64,000 bases of DNA from contig JAQXNX010000032.1 in the NCBI GenBank assembly GCA_029098225.1, positions 62,001 through 126,000 of the forward strand, written 5' to 3'. The position numbers were made by a program, and so were the translations under genes. The stretch's first letter is position 1; each line of letters begins with the position of its first letter. The notes under the pieces were generated by a model. That model had not been told where the DNA came from. It did not search any database and worked only from the letters and a program-made list of their open reading frames with translations. Shown piece by piece: positions 9,126-17,382 of this stretch. This DNA is from Spirochaetales bacterium (GTDB lineage: Bacteria; Spirochaetota; Spirochaetia; Treponematales; Treponemataceae).

Positions 9126-10508
9126 TTAATTATCAGATAAAACTGCTTCGCTACCTTTTGGGAAGAATCGTTCAGAGGCTTTTACTCTTGTTAAATAAAC
9201 AAAATCGCCGGCATAAAAAAGACAAAAATCATTTATAGAAATTTCCTTTCCTTTAATAAAAACACTACAGGCAAAGGCACCATTATCATTAAAGTACGGG
9301 AAGAAAACTACACATTCATTGAATACCTTCACTTCTGGAGTTACAGTTCTATCAGTTTCCCTGATTGCTCCAAAATAAAAGGTATTCGGCTCTGTTGCTG
9401 CAAGAACATACATTAAAGATTTTAAAACCGAAACTGTATAACCTGTATCTTCTATAAATGTAACAGTGTTGGAAACACCCTTTTCAGTAATTTTAGAAGC
9501 AAACGGATTTACCGTAACATTTACTCCAGACTGATTAAACATATATGTTGAACCAGAAAAAGCAGAAATTACTGCCGAAGATAGATTTCTTATCCAGTCA
9601 AGTGAAAAATACAAATTTGCTTTTTGAGAAAGTACTCCCTGATGTCCATTTTCTTTTACCTGAACTGTTTCCTGGAAAAGCGGCGTAAGCTTTATAAGAC
9701 CGTTAGAAACAGGTTCAACCAATCCGTCTGCAATCCACTTTGCAAAACCAGGATTAGAGAGATATAAAGTTTCTGATTTTTCATCTACATCTTCAAAAGC
9801 TTTTCCGCTTACTATATGAACAAGTTTTTCGTTTTCATCATAAACGGCATCTGGTGTCAATTCAATATTTGGAATACATTTGCGAATAACTGCAATCATC
9901 TGCTTTACGTTTGAATAAAGATCTGTATCTATAAGAACATATTCCCAAGGCAGCTTAGTTTGTGTAATTTTATAAACATCTTCAAAAGATGCTGAATAAA
10001 ATTTTTCGAATGGCATTCCGGTAGGAACTCCGCGAGCTGCATAATTTCCAAAAACTACCAGATCAGCAAGCGCCATTTTTCCATTTGGCGTGAACTGAAT
10101 ATATACATCGCTGTCAGCAAGAAAATAGTAACGGATTTTTATTGGTTCTCCATTTTTTTTATCCCTGACTAAAAGAAAACCACCTTTTGCTTCGCCCGGA
10201 TAAATTAACTGTTTTTCTCTATGAATTCCGGAATCTGTATAAACCTCTACAGTTATTTCTGTTCGTGGAGAAACATAAATCTGAAAAGTATCATCAGCTT
10301 CTTCTAAATATATCTGAAAATATTCACCGTTTGGATTTAACCTTATCTGCGGAATATTATTACGAACTGCTGATAATGGAGCAAAAAACCATTCTTCGCC
10401 AAGTCCACTTCTGATTTCTGATGAATCAGGTATTCCAAATCTGTTGTATGCAGCAAAAACAGAAAATGACAAAAATAAAACAGCGGCAAAACTGAATAAT
10501 TTTTTCAC
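9126..10508 (-). CDS. Secreted protein of unknown function, first gene of TonB/ExbBD operon
   Basis: I do not recognise this 460-residue family. It starts with a GTG at 10508, supported by an AGGAG ribosome site 6 nt upstream. It has a signal peptide (about residues 1-19, ending FSVFAA) and no lipobox. The rest is a mixed alpha/beta protein with strand-rich N and C regions and an acidic tone, with no membrane segments. It is the most upstream gene of the run that continues through the TPR protein, barrel and ExbB/ExbD/TonB, with a 2-nt gap to the TPR gene. A periplasmic accessory role for that system is plausible but only inferred from position. Confidence 0.6.
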   Translation of the reverse strand: MKKLFSFAAVLFLSFSVFAAYNRFGIPDSSEIRSGLGEEWFFAPLSAVRNNIPQIRLNPNGEYFQIYLEEADDTFQIYVSPRTEITVEVYTDSGIHREKQLIYPGEAKGGFLLVRDKKNGEPIKIRYYFLADSDVYIQFTPNGKMALADLVVFGNYAARGVPTGMPFEKFYSASFEDVYKITQTKLPWEYVLIDTDLYSNVKQMIAVIRKCIPNIELTPDAVYDENEKLVHIVSGKAFEDVDEKSETLYLSNPGFAKWIADGLVEPVSNGLIKLTPLFQETVQVKENGHQGVLSQKANLYFSLDWIRNLSSAVISAFSGSTYMFNQSGVNVTVNPFASKITEKGVSNTVTFIEDTGYTVSVLKSLMYVLAATEPNTFYFGAIRETDRTVTPEVKVFNECVVFFPYFNDNGAFACSVFIKGKEISINDFCLFYAGDFVYLTRVKASERFFPKGSEAVLSDN

Positions 10509-10557
10509 AGTTCACTCCTTTATGGCAGCGGTCGCTTACAAAGACACGGCTCGCTGT

Positions 10558-13500
10558 TTATGCATGTAAATGCGAAATTGTTTCTGCAGCAGGATCTGTA
10601 TCTGTTGCACCTGCCGCCAGACGAATTTCTGCATCTACCAGGCTTCCATCTTTTAGTCTAATTATGCCTTCTTCTACTTCATCCGGATGCTTTCCTACAG
10701 GAGCATTAGAAAGCAAAAGCTTAAGGCGATTCAACTGATTAACCTCAGAACTTCCTGGATCATAGTCAATTGCACTTATATTTGCAGCCGGGAATCGGCG
10801 GCGAAGCTCCTTTATCATTCCTTTTCCGGTAACATGATTAGGAAGACATGCAAACGGCTGAACACACGCAATGCTTGGAGCTCCTTCGTGAATCAACTCA
10901 ACCATCTCTGCAGTTAAAAACCATCCTTCGCCCGTAATGTTACCAATTTGAACAATATCATCTACACCTTTCATAAGTTTATAAATCGAAGATGGTGCTT
11001 CAAAACGACGACTTTTATTCAAATATTTTTTCATTTTATTGCGGTAAAGCTCAAGTCCCCATACAAGTAAGCGTGCATTACGCTCTGTTTTTGTAGGGAA
11101 AGCAAGCTGTTTATGTCGGAAAATTCCTGTACTGAAGGTGTAGAAGAAGAAATCCAGTAAATCTGGCATTACACATTCTGCACCTTCTTTTTCTATAGTT
11201 TCTACAATCTGATTATTTGCTGTAGGATGGAATTTTACAAGGATTTCTCCGACAACACCAACTCTAGGCTTTTTAATAGGCTTAAGCGGAAGCTTATCAA
11301 AATCATTGATAATATCTCGCAAAAGCTTATGGTACTTATGGCTTGAAACATGCTTTTCGAACATATTTTCTGCCTTGGTAGACCATTTTTCATATAACTG
11401 ATTAGCGCTTCCAGAAATTTCTTCGTAAGGACGTGTTCTGTAAAGCACACGCATTAAAACATCGCCAACAACAAGTGATTTTACAAGTGCATCCAAAAGA
11501 AGCGGGGTAATTTTAAATCCCGGATTTTTTTCAAAGCCCTGTGCTGAAAGTGAAAGAACTGGAACCTGAGACATTCCGGCATCATTTAATGCACGACGGA
11601 TAAAACCTATATAGTTCGTAGCACGACAGCCACCGCCTGTCTGAGTAATAATAAGTGCAACTTTGTCCAGATCATATTTTCCGCTTTCCAAAGCCGAAAT
11701 CATCTGACCGGCAACAAGAAGTGACGGATAACATGCATCGTTATTAACATATTTTAAGCCGGCTTCTACAGCCTTTGGATCTACTGCATCAAGGACAACA
11801 AATTTATAACCGCCGCTTGCAAAGGCCTTCTGCAAAATTCTAAAATGAATTGGAGACATCTGAGGTCCAATAATTGTGTAATTCTTCTTCATTTCTTCGG
11901 TAAAAATCACGCGATTATATGCTGAAGATTTTTTAACAGGTTTAACCTTTGATCTTCTTCTTGCTTTTACAGCAGCAATTAAAGAACGAATTCTGATTCG
12001 AACCGCTCCGAGATTACTTCCCTCATCAATCTTGATAAGAGTGTACATGCGGCTCTTGGCCCGTAAAATTTCATCTACCTGATCGGCAGTTACAGCATCA
12101 AGTCCGCAACCAAAGCTGGTAAGCTGTACAAGTTCCAGCGACGGCATTTCGCTTACAAACTGGGCGGCACGGTAAAGTCTGTTATGGTATACCCACTGGT
12201 CAATAATTCTGAGCGGGCGTTCAATATTTCCAAGATGAGCAACAGAATCTTCTGTAAGAACTGCAAGTCCAAGACCGTTAATCATCTCAGGAATACCATG
12301 GTTGATTTCCGGATCAAGATGATATGGACGTCCGGCAAGTACAATACCGCTTCCGCCCTTTGTAATTATTTCTTCAAGAGCTTCTTCACCCTTCTGGCGG
12401 ACTTCTTCACGGAATTTTTCCTGCTCTGCCCAGGCTTTTTCTACGGCAGAAAAAATCTGGGCACGGGTGAGTTTTTCAAACTTTGGAAGCAACTCTTCAC
12501 AAAGACGTTCTGCAAGGCGTTCCTTATCGTAAATCGGCAGGAATGGATCCATGTAAGTAACGGTAGGATCCTGTCTCAGCTCATCAACATTGTTACGGAG
12601 AACTTCAGGATAGCTTGTTACAATCGGACAGTTATAGTGATTTCCGGCTCCTGCATCTTCCTGATGTTCATAAGGTGCACAAGGATAGAAAATGAATTTT
12701 ATTCCACGCTGCAAAAGTGAAACCACATGACCATGACTGATTTTTCCAGGGTAGCAGACAGACTCAGACGGAATTGTTTCAAGTCCTTTTTCGTAAACAT
12801 TACGGCTTGAACGCTGGCTCAAAATTACACGGAAGCCAAGCTCGTTAAAGAAGGTAAACCAGAGAGGATAGTTTTCGTACATATTAAGTACGCGTGGAAT
12901 ACCAACATCTCCCATTGGAGCATCTTCGGGTTTACGCGGTACATAATTGAAAAGTCTTTTATATTTCCATTCAAAAAGATTTGGCAATGGACCTGCATCA
13001 TCTTCATCAAGTCCTGTATTCTTTTTGTTGCTTGCATCAATAACTTCGCCTTCAATTTCAGCACCACGTTCACAGCGGTTACCTGTAATGAAGGTTCGTT
13101 TTTCATCTCCTGTAGAGAAAGTATTAATAGTAAGGAGACAGTTATTCTGACATTTCCCGCAGCGGCGGAGATCAAGGTCTACATGGAAGTTTTCCAGCTG
13201 TTTGAGAGTTGCAATCTTTGAACGAACATCGTGAACTGTATCTTCCGGCTCGCCAGGCTTTGGCATCATTAAATCCTGCCACTGGTCGTAGGCGATGAGG
13301 GCAGAACCGTAAGCGCCCATAAGACCTGCAACGTCAGGACGGTAAACCTGAACGCCTGCAATTTTTTCAAAAGCACGGAGAATGGCATCATTAAAGAAGG
13401 TACCACCCTGAACTACAACTTTCTCGCCTATGTCGCTTGCCTTGCGGAGTTTGATAACCTTGAACAGGGCATTTTTGATTACGGAATAAGAAAGACCTGC

Positions 13501-15087
13501 AGCGATATCTGCAACAGAGGCACCTTCCTTCTGAGCCTGCTTAACGCGGGAGTTCATAAATACAGTACAACGTGAACCAAGGTCTACAGGCTTCTGCGCC
13601 ATAAGGGCAATCTTACCGAACTCTTTTACGTCCATGCCCATTGTGTTGGCAAAGTTGTCGAGGAAGGAACCACAGCCGGAAGAGCAGGCTTCGTTCAACT
13701 GAATACTGACAATTGCACCGTCCTTCATGCGGAGGCACTTCATATCCTGGCCGCCGATGTCGAGAAGGAATTCAACTCCTGGAACAAAGAAGTTTGCGGC
13801 ACGGAAGTGAGTGATTGTTTCAACTTCCCCGGAGTCTACGCCAAGAGCTGCCTGAAAAAGTGCTTCACCGTAACCGGTAGAAACTGCGCGGGCAATATAA
13901 ACATCCTCAGGAAGCTGGGCATATAAATCTTTAAGAACCTGAACTGCAAGCTCAACCGGATTTCCCTGATTGTGAGCGTAAAAGTCCCAGATAATACGGC
14001 CGTCTTTATCTATCAAACAAGCCTTAGTTGTTGTGGAACCGGAATCAAGACCAAGGAATACAGGACCGTGAGTCTTTTTCAAGTCGCCGCGCTTAGCCTT
14101 CTGCTCTGAGTGGCGGACTTCAAACTCGTCCAGTTCTGCCTGATTCTTAAAGAGCGGCTCAAGGCGCTGAACTTCAGAAAGCTCTGCACCAACAAGATTT
14201 TTAAGATTATCGCGGAATTCGGTGATTGTAGGAAACTTAAAGTCCTCTACACCTTCACCGTCGGCCGAACTGAACTTTCTCTCAGCGCCAAAAGCACAAC
14301 CGCTTGCGACAAAAAGCTGCGAATCTTCAGGAACAATAATTTCATCATCCTTTAGCTTAAGAGTCTCAACAAATCGCTGGCGCAGCTGGTCGAGAAAGTG
14401 CAAAGGTCCACCAAGGAAAGCAACATGACCGCGGATTGGCTTACCACAGGCAAGCCCCGAAATTGTCTGGCTGACAACTGCCTGGAAAATAGAAGCCGCA
14501 ATATCCTCGCGGCGGGCACCTTCATTAATCAAAGGCTGAATATCAGTTTTAGCAAATACACCACAGCGGGCAGCAATAGGATAAATCTGCTGCATACCCT
14601 TGGCAAGCTCATTCAATCCCATAGCATCAGTTTCAAGCAGGGCTGCCATCTGGTCAATAAAGGCACCAGTACCGCCGGCACAGGTTCCGTTCATGCGCTG
14701 CTCTACACCACCACGGAAATAAGTAATCTTGGCATCTTCACCGCCAAGCTCAATTACAACATCAGTCTGAGGAATAAGTTTTTTAACAGAAGTAGTAGCC
14801 GCAATAACTTCCTGAATAAAAGGAATGTTCAGCCACTGAGAAACAGAGAGACCGCCCGAACCGGTTACTTTTGCAGTTACAGTCCGTGAAGAACCGCCTT
14901 CTACATTCTTTTCAAGAAAATCAAGAGCCTTATTAACAACCGCAATAATTGTACTTCTTATATCTGCACGGTGACGCTGATAGTCGCCGTAAATTAATTT
15001 ATCATTATCATCTAAAACTGCAACTTTTACAGTTGTAGAACCTACGTCAATTCCCACCCGAATCGGTAGTAGTGTACTTCTTTCCAT
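10558..15087 (-). CDS. Giant 2-hydroxyacyl-CoA dehydratase activase fusion (BcrAD/BadFG x2 plus DUF2229/HgdB-like)
   Basis: This 1509-residue cytoplasmic protein carries two ASKHA-type activase domains. The first has GIDVGSTTVK at 12-21, ELGGEDAK at 113-120, and cysteines 136 and 175 in the iron-sulfur positions (GTCAGGTGAF, RCGVFAK). The second has GLDSGSTTTK at 346-355, cysteines 468/472 (NEACSSGCGSF) and Cys507. A Cys cluster RRCGKCQNNC (643, 646, 650) with RCERGAE (Cys672) follows. The C-terminal half is a DUF2229/HgdB-like region with conserved SVCYPGK, FGCGLDAV, NDACYPSL and QTGGGCRATNY. Such proteins use ATP to drive low-potential electron transfer in anaerobes; the reduced substrate of this long form is unknown. 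It lies 25 nt after the DUF4954-like gene. TATAAT boxes abut the ATG, so it may also have its own promoter. Confidence 0.85.
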   Translation of the reverse strand: MERSTLLPIRVGIDVGSTTVKVAVLDDNDKLIYGDYQRHRADIRSTIIAVVNKALDFLEKNVEGGSSRTVTAKVTGSGGLSVSQWLNIPFIQEVIAATTSVKKLIPQTDVVIELGGEDAKITYFRGGVEQRMNGTCAGGTGAFIDQMAALLETDAMGLNELAKGMQQIYPIAARCGVFAKTDIQPLINEGARREDIAASIFQAVVSQTISGLACGKPIRGHVAFLGGPLHFLDQLRQRFVETLKLKDDEIIVPEDSQLFVASGCAFGAERKFSSADGEGVEDFKFPTITEFRDNLKNLVGAELSEVQRLEPLFKNQAELDEFEVRHSEQKAKRGDLKKTHGPVFLGLDSGSTTTKACLIDKDGRIIWDFYAHNQGNPVELAVQVLKDLYAQLPEDVYIARAVSTGYGEALFQAALGVDSGEVETITHFRAANFFVPGVEFLLDIGGQDMKCLRMKDGAIVSIQLNEACSSGCGSFLDNFANTMGMDVKEFGKIALMAQKPVDLGSRCTVFMNSRVKQAQKEGASVADIAAGLSYSVIKNALFKVIKLRKASDIGEKVVVQGGTFFNDAILRAFEKIAGVQVYRPDVAGLMGAYGSALIAYDQWQDLMMPKPGEPEDTVHDVRSKIATLKQLENFHVDLDLRRCGKCQNNCLLTINTFSTGDEKRTFITGNRCERGAEIEGEVIDASNKKNTGLDEDDAGPLPNLFEWKYKRLFNYVPRKPEDAPMGDVGIPRVLNMYENYPLWFTFFNELGFRVILSQRSSRNVYEKGLETIPSESVCYPGKISHGHVVSLLQRGIKFIFYPCAPYEHQEDAGAGNHYNCPIVTSYPEVLRNNVDELRQDPTVTYMDPFLPIYDKERLAERLCEELLPKFEKLTRAQIFSAVEKAWAEQEKFREEVRQKGEEALEEIITKGGSGIVLAGRPYHLDPEINHGIPEMINGLGLAVLTEDSVAHLGNIERPLRIIDQWVYHNRLYRAAQFVSEMPSLELVQLTSFGCGLDAVTADQVDEILRAKSRMYTLIKIDEGSNLGAVRIRIRSLIAAVKARRRSKVKPVKKSSAYNRVIFTEEMKKNYTIIGPQMSPIHFRILQKAFASGGYKFVVLDAVDPKAVEAGLKYVNNDACYPSLLVAGQMISALESGKYDLDKVALIITQTGGGCRATNYIGFIRRALNDAGMSQVPVLSLSAQGFEKNPGFKITPLLLDALVKSLVVGDVLMRVLYRTRPYEEISGSANQLYEKWSTKAENMFEKHVSSHKYHKLLRDIINDFDKLPLKPIKKPRVGVVGEILVKFHPTANNQIVETIEKEGAECVMPDLLDFFFYTFSTGIFRHKQLAFPTKTERNARLLVWGLELYRNKMKKYLNKSRRFEAPSSIYKLMKGVDDIVQIGNITGEGWFLTAEMVELIHEGAPSIACVQPFACLPNHVTGKGMIKELRRRFPAANISAIDYDPGSSEVNQLNRLKLLLSNAPVGKHPDEVEEGIIRLKDGSLVDAEIRLAAGATDTDPAAETISHLHA

Positions 15088-15112
15088 ATTATATAATTTT
15101 ATCCATTATACG

Positions 15113-17317
15113 TTACTTAGTCAAATGAGCAAAAAATCCTTCCAGAGAAGAAATAAATTCAGAAGTTTCTTCTTTTAATTCAATTAAGAATGAATTATCA
15201 TCCAGAGCTCCAATTACATTTTCCATTTCTTTATGGCTTGAATAAACCATATTTCTATAATAATCGGTATAATCTTTCTCTCTCGACTGTAATGAAGCTT
15301 CATATATTTCGTTAGCAACAATTGTTACATCTTCCATAATATTTTTATAAACTTCATATGTAAATTCTTCAATCGGACGTGAATAAAGCATTTCCAGAAG
15401 ATAAAGCGCATAACGTGCCTTGTAATTTTCATATTCGTTCTGACATTCAGCATAATATTTATGAACTTCATCCCAGGAATTAATTGAACATTCTTTTATT
15501 TTTTCAAAAAGCTCCCTTACTTTCTGAGAAGGAATAATCTGGCCACCAACATTTTCCCATTCTGTATAAAGTGGAATATTTCTGATAAGCTTTATAACTT
15601 CTATTGTAAGCTGCTTTTTAATTTTATTTTTTTCAGCTGTTTTTTTGATATCTACCTGAGAAGTACAAAAATCCATTAAAGTTCTTGTCGCAAAATATTT
15701 TACAATTTTACGATACATAACGTAAGATTGAACCGGCTTAAAGATTGTTGCACCATATTTTTTCTGGCAGATAGAATCCTGCAAAGTAAAATCTGCATTG
15801 GGATTCTGATGAAGATAATCTTTTGCTTTTTGGAAAATCTGTTCTTTACGGCTGATTCCCTGAAGATAATTATTTTTTGATTTCTTAAGATAATCTGCAG
15901 TCAAGCCTATTATTCTTTCCAAAGCACTCATGATTTCCTGCATTGTATCAGGAGCAAGAGGATCAGTTTCAATATTTTGAATCTTTACGACACGTTTATC
16001 GCGCCTAAGGAATTTATTTTTATTTCTTGTAATGGCAAACATATCATACAAGAACCACCAGGCAGGTATAATACTTATACTTTGATTGCCATTATTTCCC
16101 GGACTCACCAGTGCAAAAGGATACGGAATATCAAGCTCATACTGATAGCTTCCTTTAGATACAAGAACAAAAGATGCAAATCTTGAATTATGTTTAAAGT
16201 CACTGCAAAGTCCAGGCCAGAATCCGCGTTTAGCATAAATTTCTCCATCCGGGCTGCGGCTGTTATGATTACTTCCTACTGTGGCACCGGCAGCAATATT
16301 ACTCTGTCCCATTACGGTAGTAGCAATGAGAAAAGAAGAATTATGATGCTGCTCATGGAACGGAAATATAAGATTATTTAAAATTTCACAGCAGGAAACA
16401 GTCGAATTATCACCAAGGACAGAGTTCAACAATCTGGCACCATATTTTATCTGGCAGTTACGGCCAATTACAAAACGAACGGCAATTGCCTGATAAAATA
16501 CACGGCTTCCATAACCAAGAATTCCGTTTACCATTTCAACGCCTTCACCAATCTGAGATGGCTCTTCTTCAGACGACAATATAGTTATATTCTTTAATTT
16601 AAATGCTCCTTTTATATAAGCGGCGTTTCCAATTTTTGCGTCTTTAATTATTTCGCAATTTTTTATTACAGAATCATTTCCGATTATTCCAAAGGTATCA
16701 AGTTCACCAGTATTACCATATTCGGTTAGCTGGATAAAACGTTCCAGAAGTTGAGTGTCTGCACGATAATGAGACCATAAATATGCATCAGCGGGGATCA
16801 TGCTTTCAAAAGGCAAAACAGCACGGCCATCATTTTCATTGGCAACACCAACCCAGATTCGGTTTTCTTCAGGTTCACCTTTTTTTAAAATTCCATTTCC
16901 AAATTTTGAATGCTTTGTACAGCTTAATTCTGAAACATTAAAAAGAATAACCCTGTCGCCAATCTGATAATTTTCAAAATATGAAACATTGCGAATTACA
17001 CAATCATTTCCTATAACAGCATTTCCAATTCTTGAACGTCTGAGGCCACAGGTAAGAACAAGATCATTATAATGCAGATTAACTTTTTGCAAACGACCAA
17101 GAATTACATAGCCAGAAAAAAAATTCATTCTTACAAGAGAAGCATCAAAATTTCCTTCGCCTTCTTCTACATAAAAATTCTGCCAGGTTTCATCGTCATT
17201 ATAATTCTGATTTTTTTGTAAAACAGAAATTTCCTGCCCTGTAAGATGACGTTTTCCTTTTAAAAGCTCTGAAGGAATTTTTATTTTTGTGTTTTCAAGA
17301 CGTTCTATTTTTACCAT
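15113..17317 (-). CDS. DUF4954-like left-handed beta-helix protein
   Basis: This is a 734-residue protein without a signal peptide. Residues about 75-360 contain hexapeptide-like repeats (for example NAVIGNDCVIRNV, NDSVIKNCEIIKDAKIG, NSVLGDNSTVSCCEIL), the hallmark of left-handed beta-helices seen in nucleotidyl- and acyltransferases. The C-terminal half is helical. Overall organisation resembles DUF4954 proteins of Bacteroidetes and treponemes, whose function is unknown. The promoter region is shared with the divergent M16 gene, and TATAAT ends 2 nt before its ATG. A sugar-nucleotide or acyltransferase role is possible but no catalytic residues are identified. Confidence 0.65.
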   Translation of the reverse strand: MVKIERLENTKIKIPSELLKGKRHLTGQEISVLQKNQNYNDDETWQNFYVEEGEGNFDASLVRMNFFSGYVILGRLQKVNLHYNDLVLTCGLRRSRIGNAVIGNDCVIRNVSYFENYQIGDRVILFNVSELSCTKHSKFGNGILKKGEPEENRIWVGVANENDGRAVLPFESMIPADAYLWSHYRADTQLLERFIQLTEYGNTGELDTFGIIGNDSVIKNCEIIKDAKIGNAAYIKGAFKLKNITILSSEEEPSQIGEGVEMVNGILGYGSRVFYQAIAVRFVIGRNCQIKYGARLLNSVLGDNSTVSCCEILNNLIFPFHEQHHNSSFLIATTVMGQSNIAAGATVGSNHNSRSPDGEIYAKRGFWPGLCSDFKHNSRFASFVLVSKGSYQYELDIPYPFALVSPGNNGNQSISIIPAWWFLYDMFAITRNKNKFLRRDKRVVKIQNIETDPLAPDTMQEIMSALERIIGLTADYLKKSKNNYLQGISRKEQIFQKAKDYLHQNPNADFTLQDSICQKKYGATIFKPVQSYVMYRKIVKYFATRTLMDFCTSQVDIKKTAEKNKIKKQLTIEVIKLIRNIPLYTEWENVGGQIIPSQKVRELFEKIKECSINSWDEVHKYYAECQNEYENYKARYALYLLEMLYSRPIEEFTYEVYKNIMEDVTIVANEIYEASLQSREKDYTDYYRNMVYSSHKEMENVIGALDDNSFLIELKEETSEFISSLEGFFAHLTK

Positions 17318-17347
17318 GTATTATAATTTAACCCATAATCAGTTTTA

Positions 17348-17376
17348 TTGCAAACTATCATTCTCTACTATATAAT
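17348..17376 (+). promoter_or_regulatory. Sigma70-type promoter giving a predicted leaderless mRNA (M16 gene)
   Basis: TTGCAA (17348-17353), a 17-nt spacer and TATAAT (17371-17376) lie 6 nt before the ATG at 17383, so the predicted transcription start falls on the start codon. TTGCAA is its own reverse complement and could also serve the divergent DUF4954-like gene. Confidence 0.7.
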
Positions 17377-17382
17377 TATTTT

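Noticed and set aside
10509-10557. CAGCG...CGCTG inverted repeat as a terminator after the activase gene
   Set aside because: The stem is short and no T-run follows on the reverse strand; the two genes may be co-transcribed.
12184-12720. Plus-strand frame of 178 codons inside the activase fusion
   Set aside because: It is antisense to conserved motifs of the activase gene and has no ribosome site.
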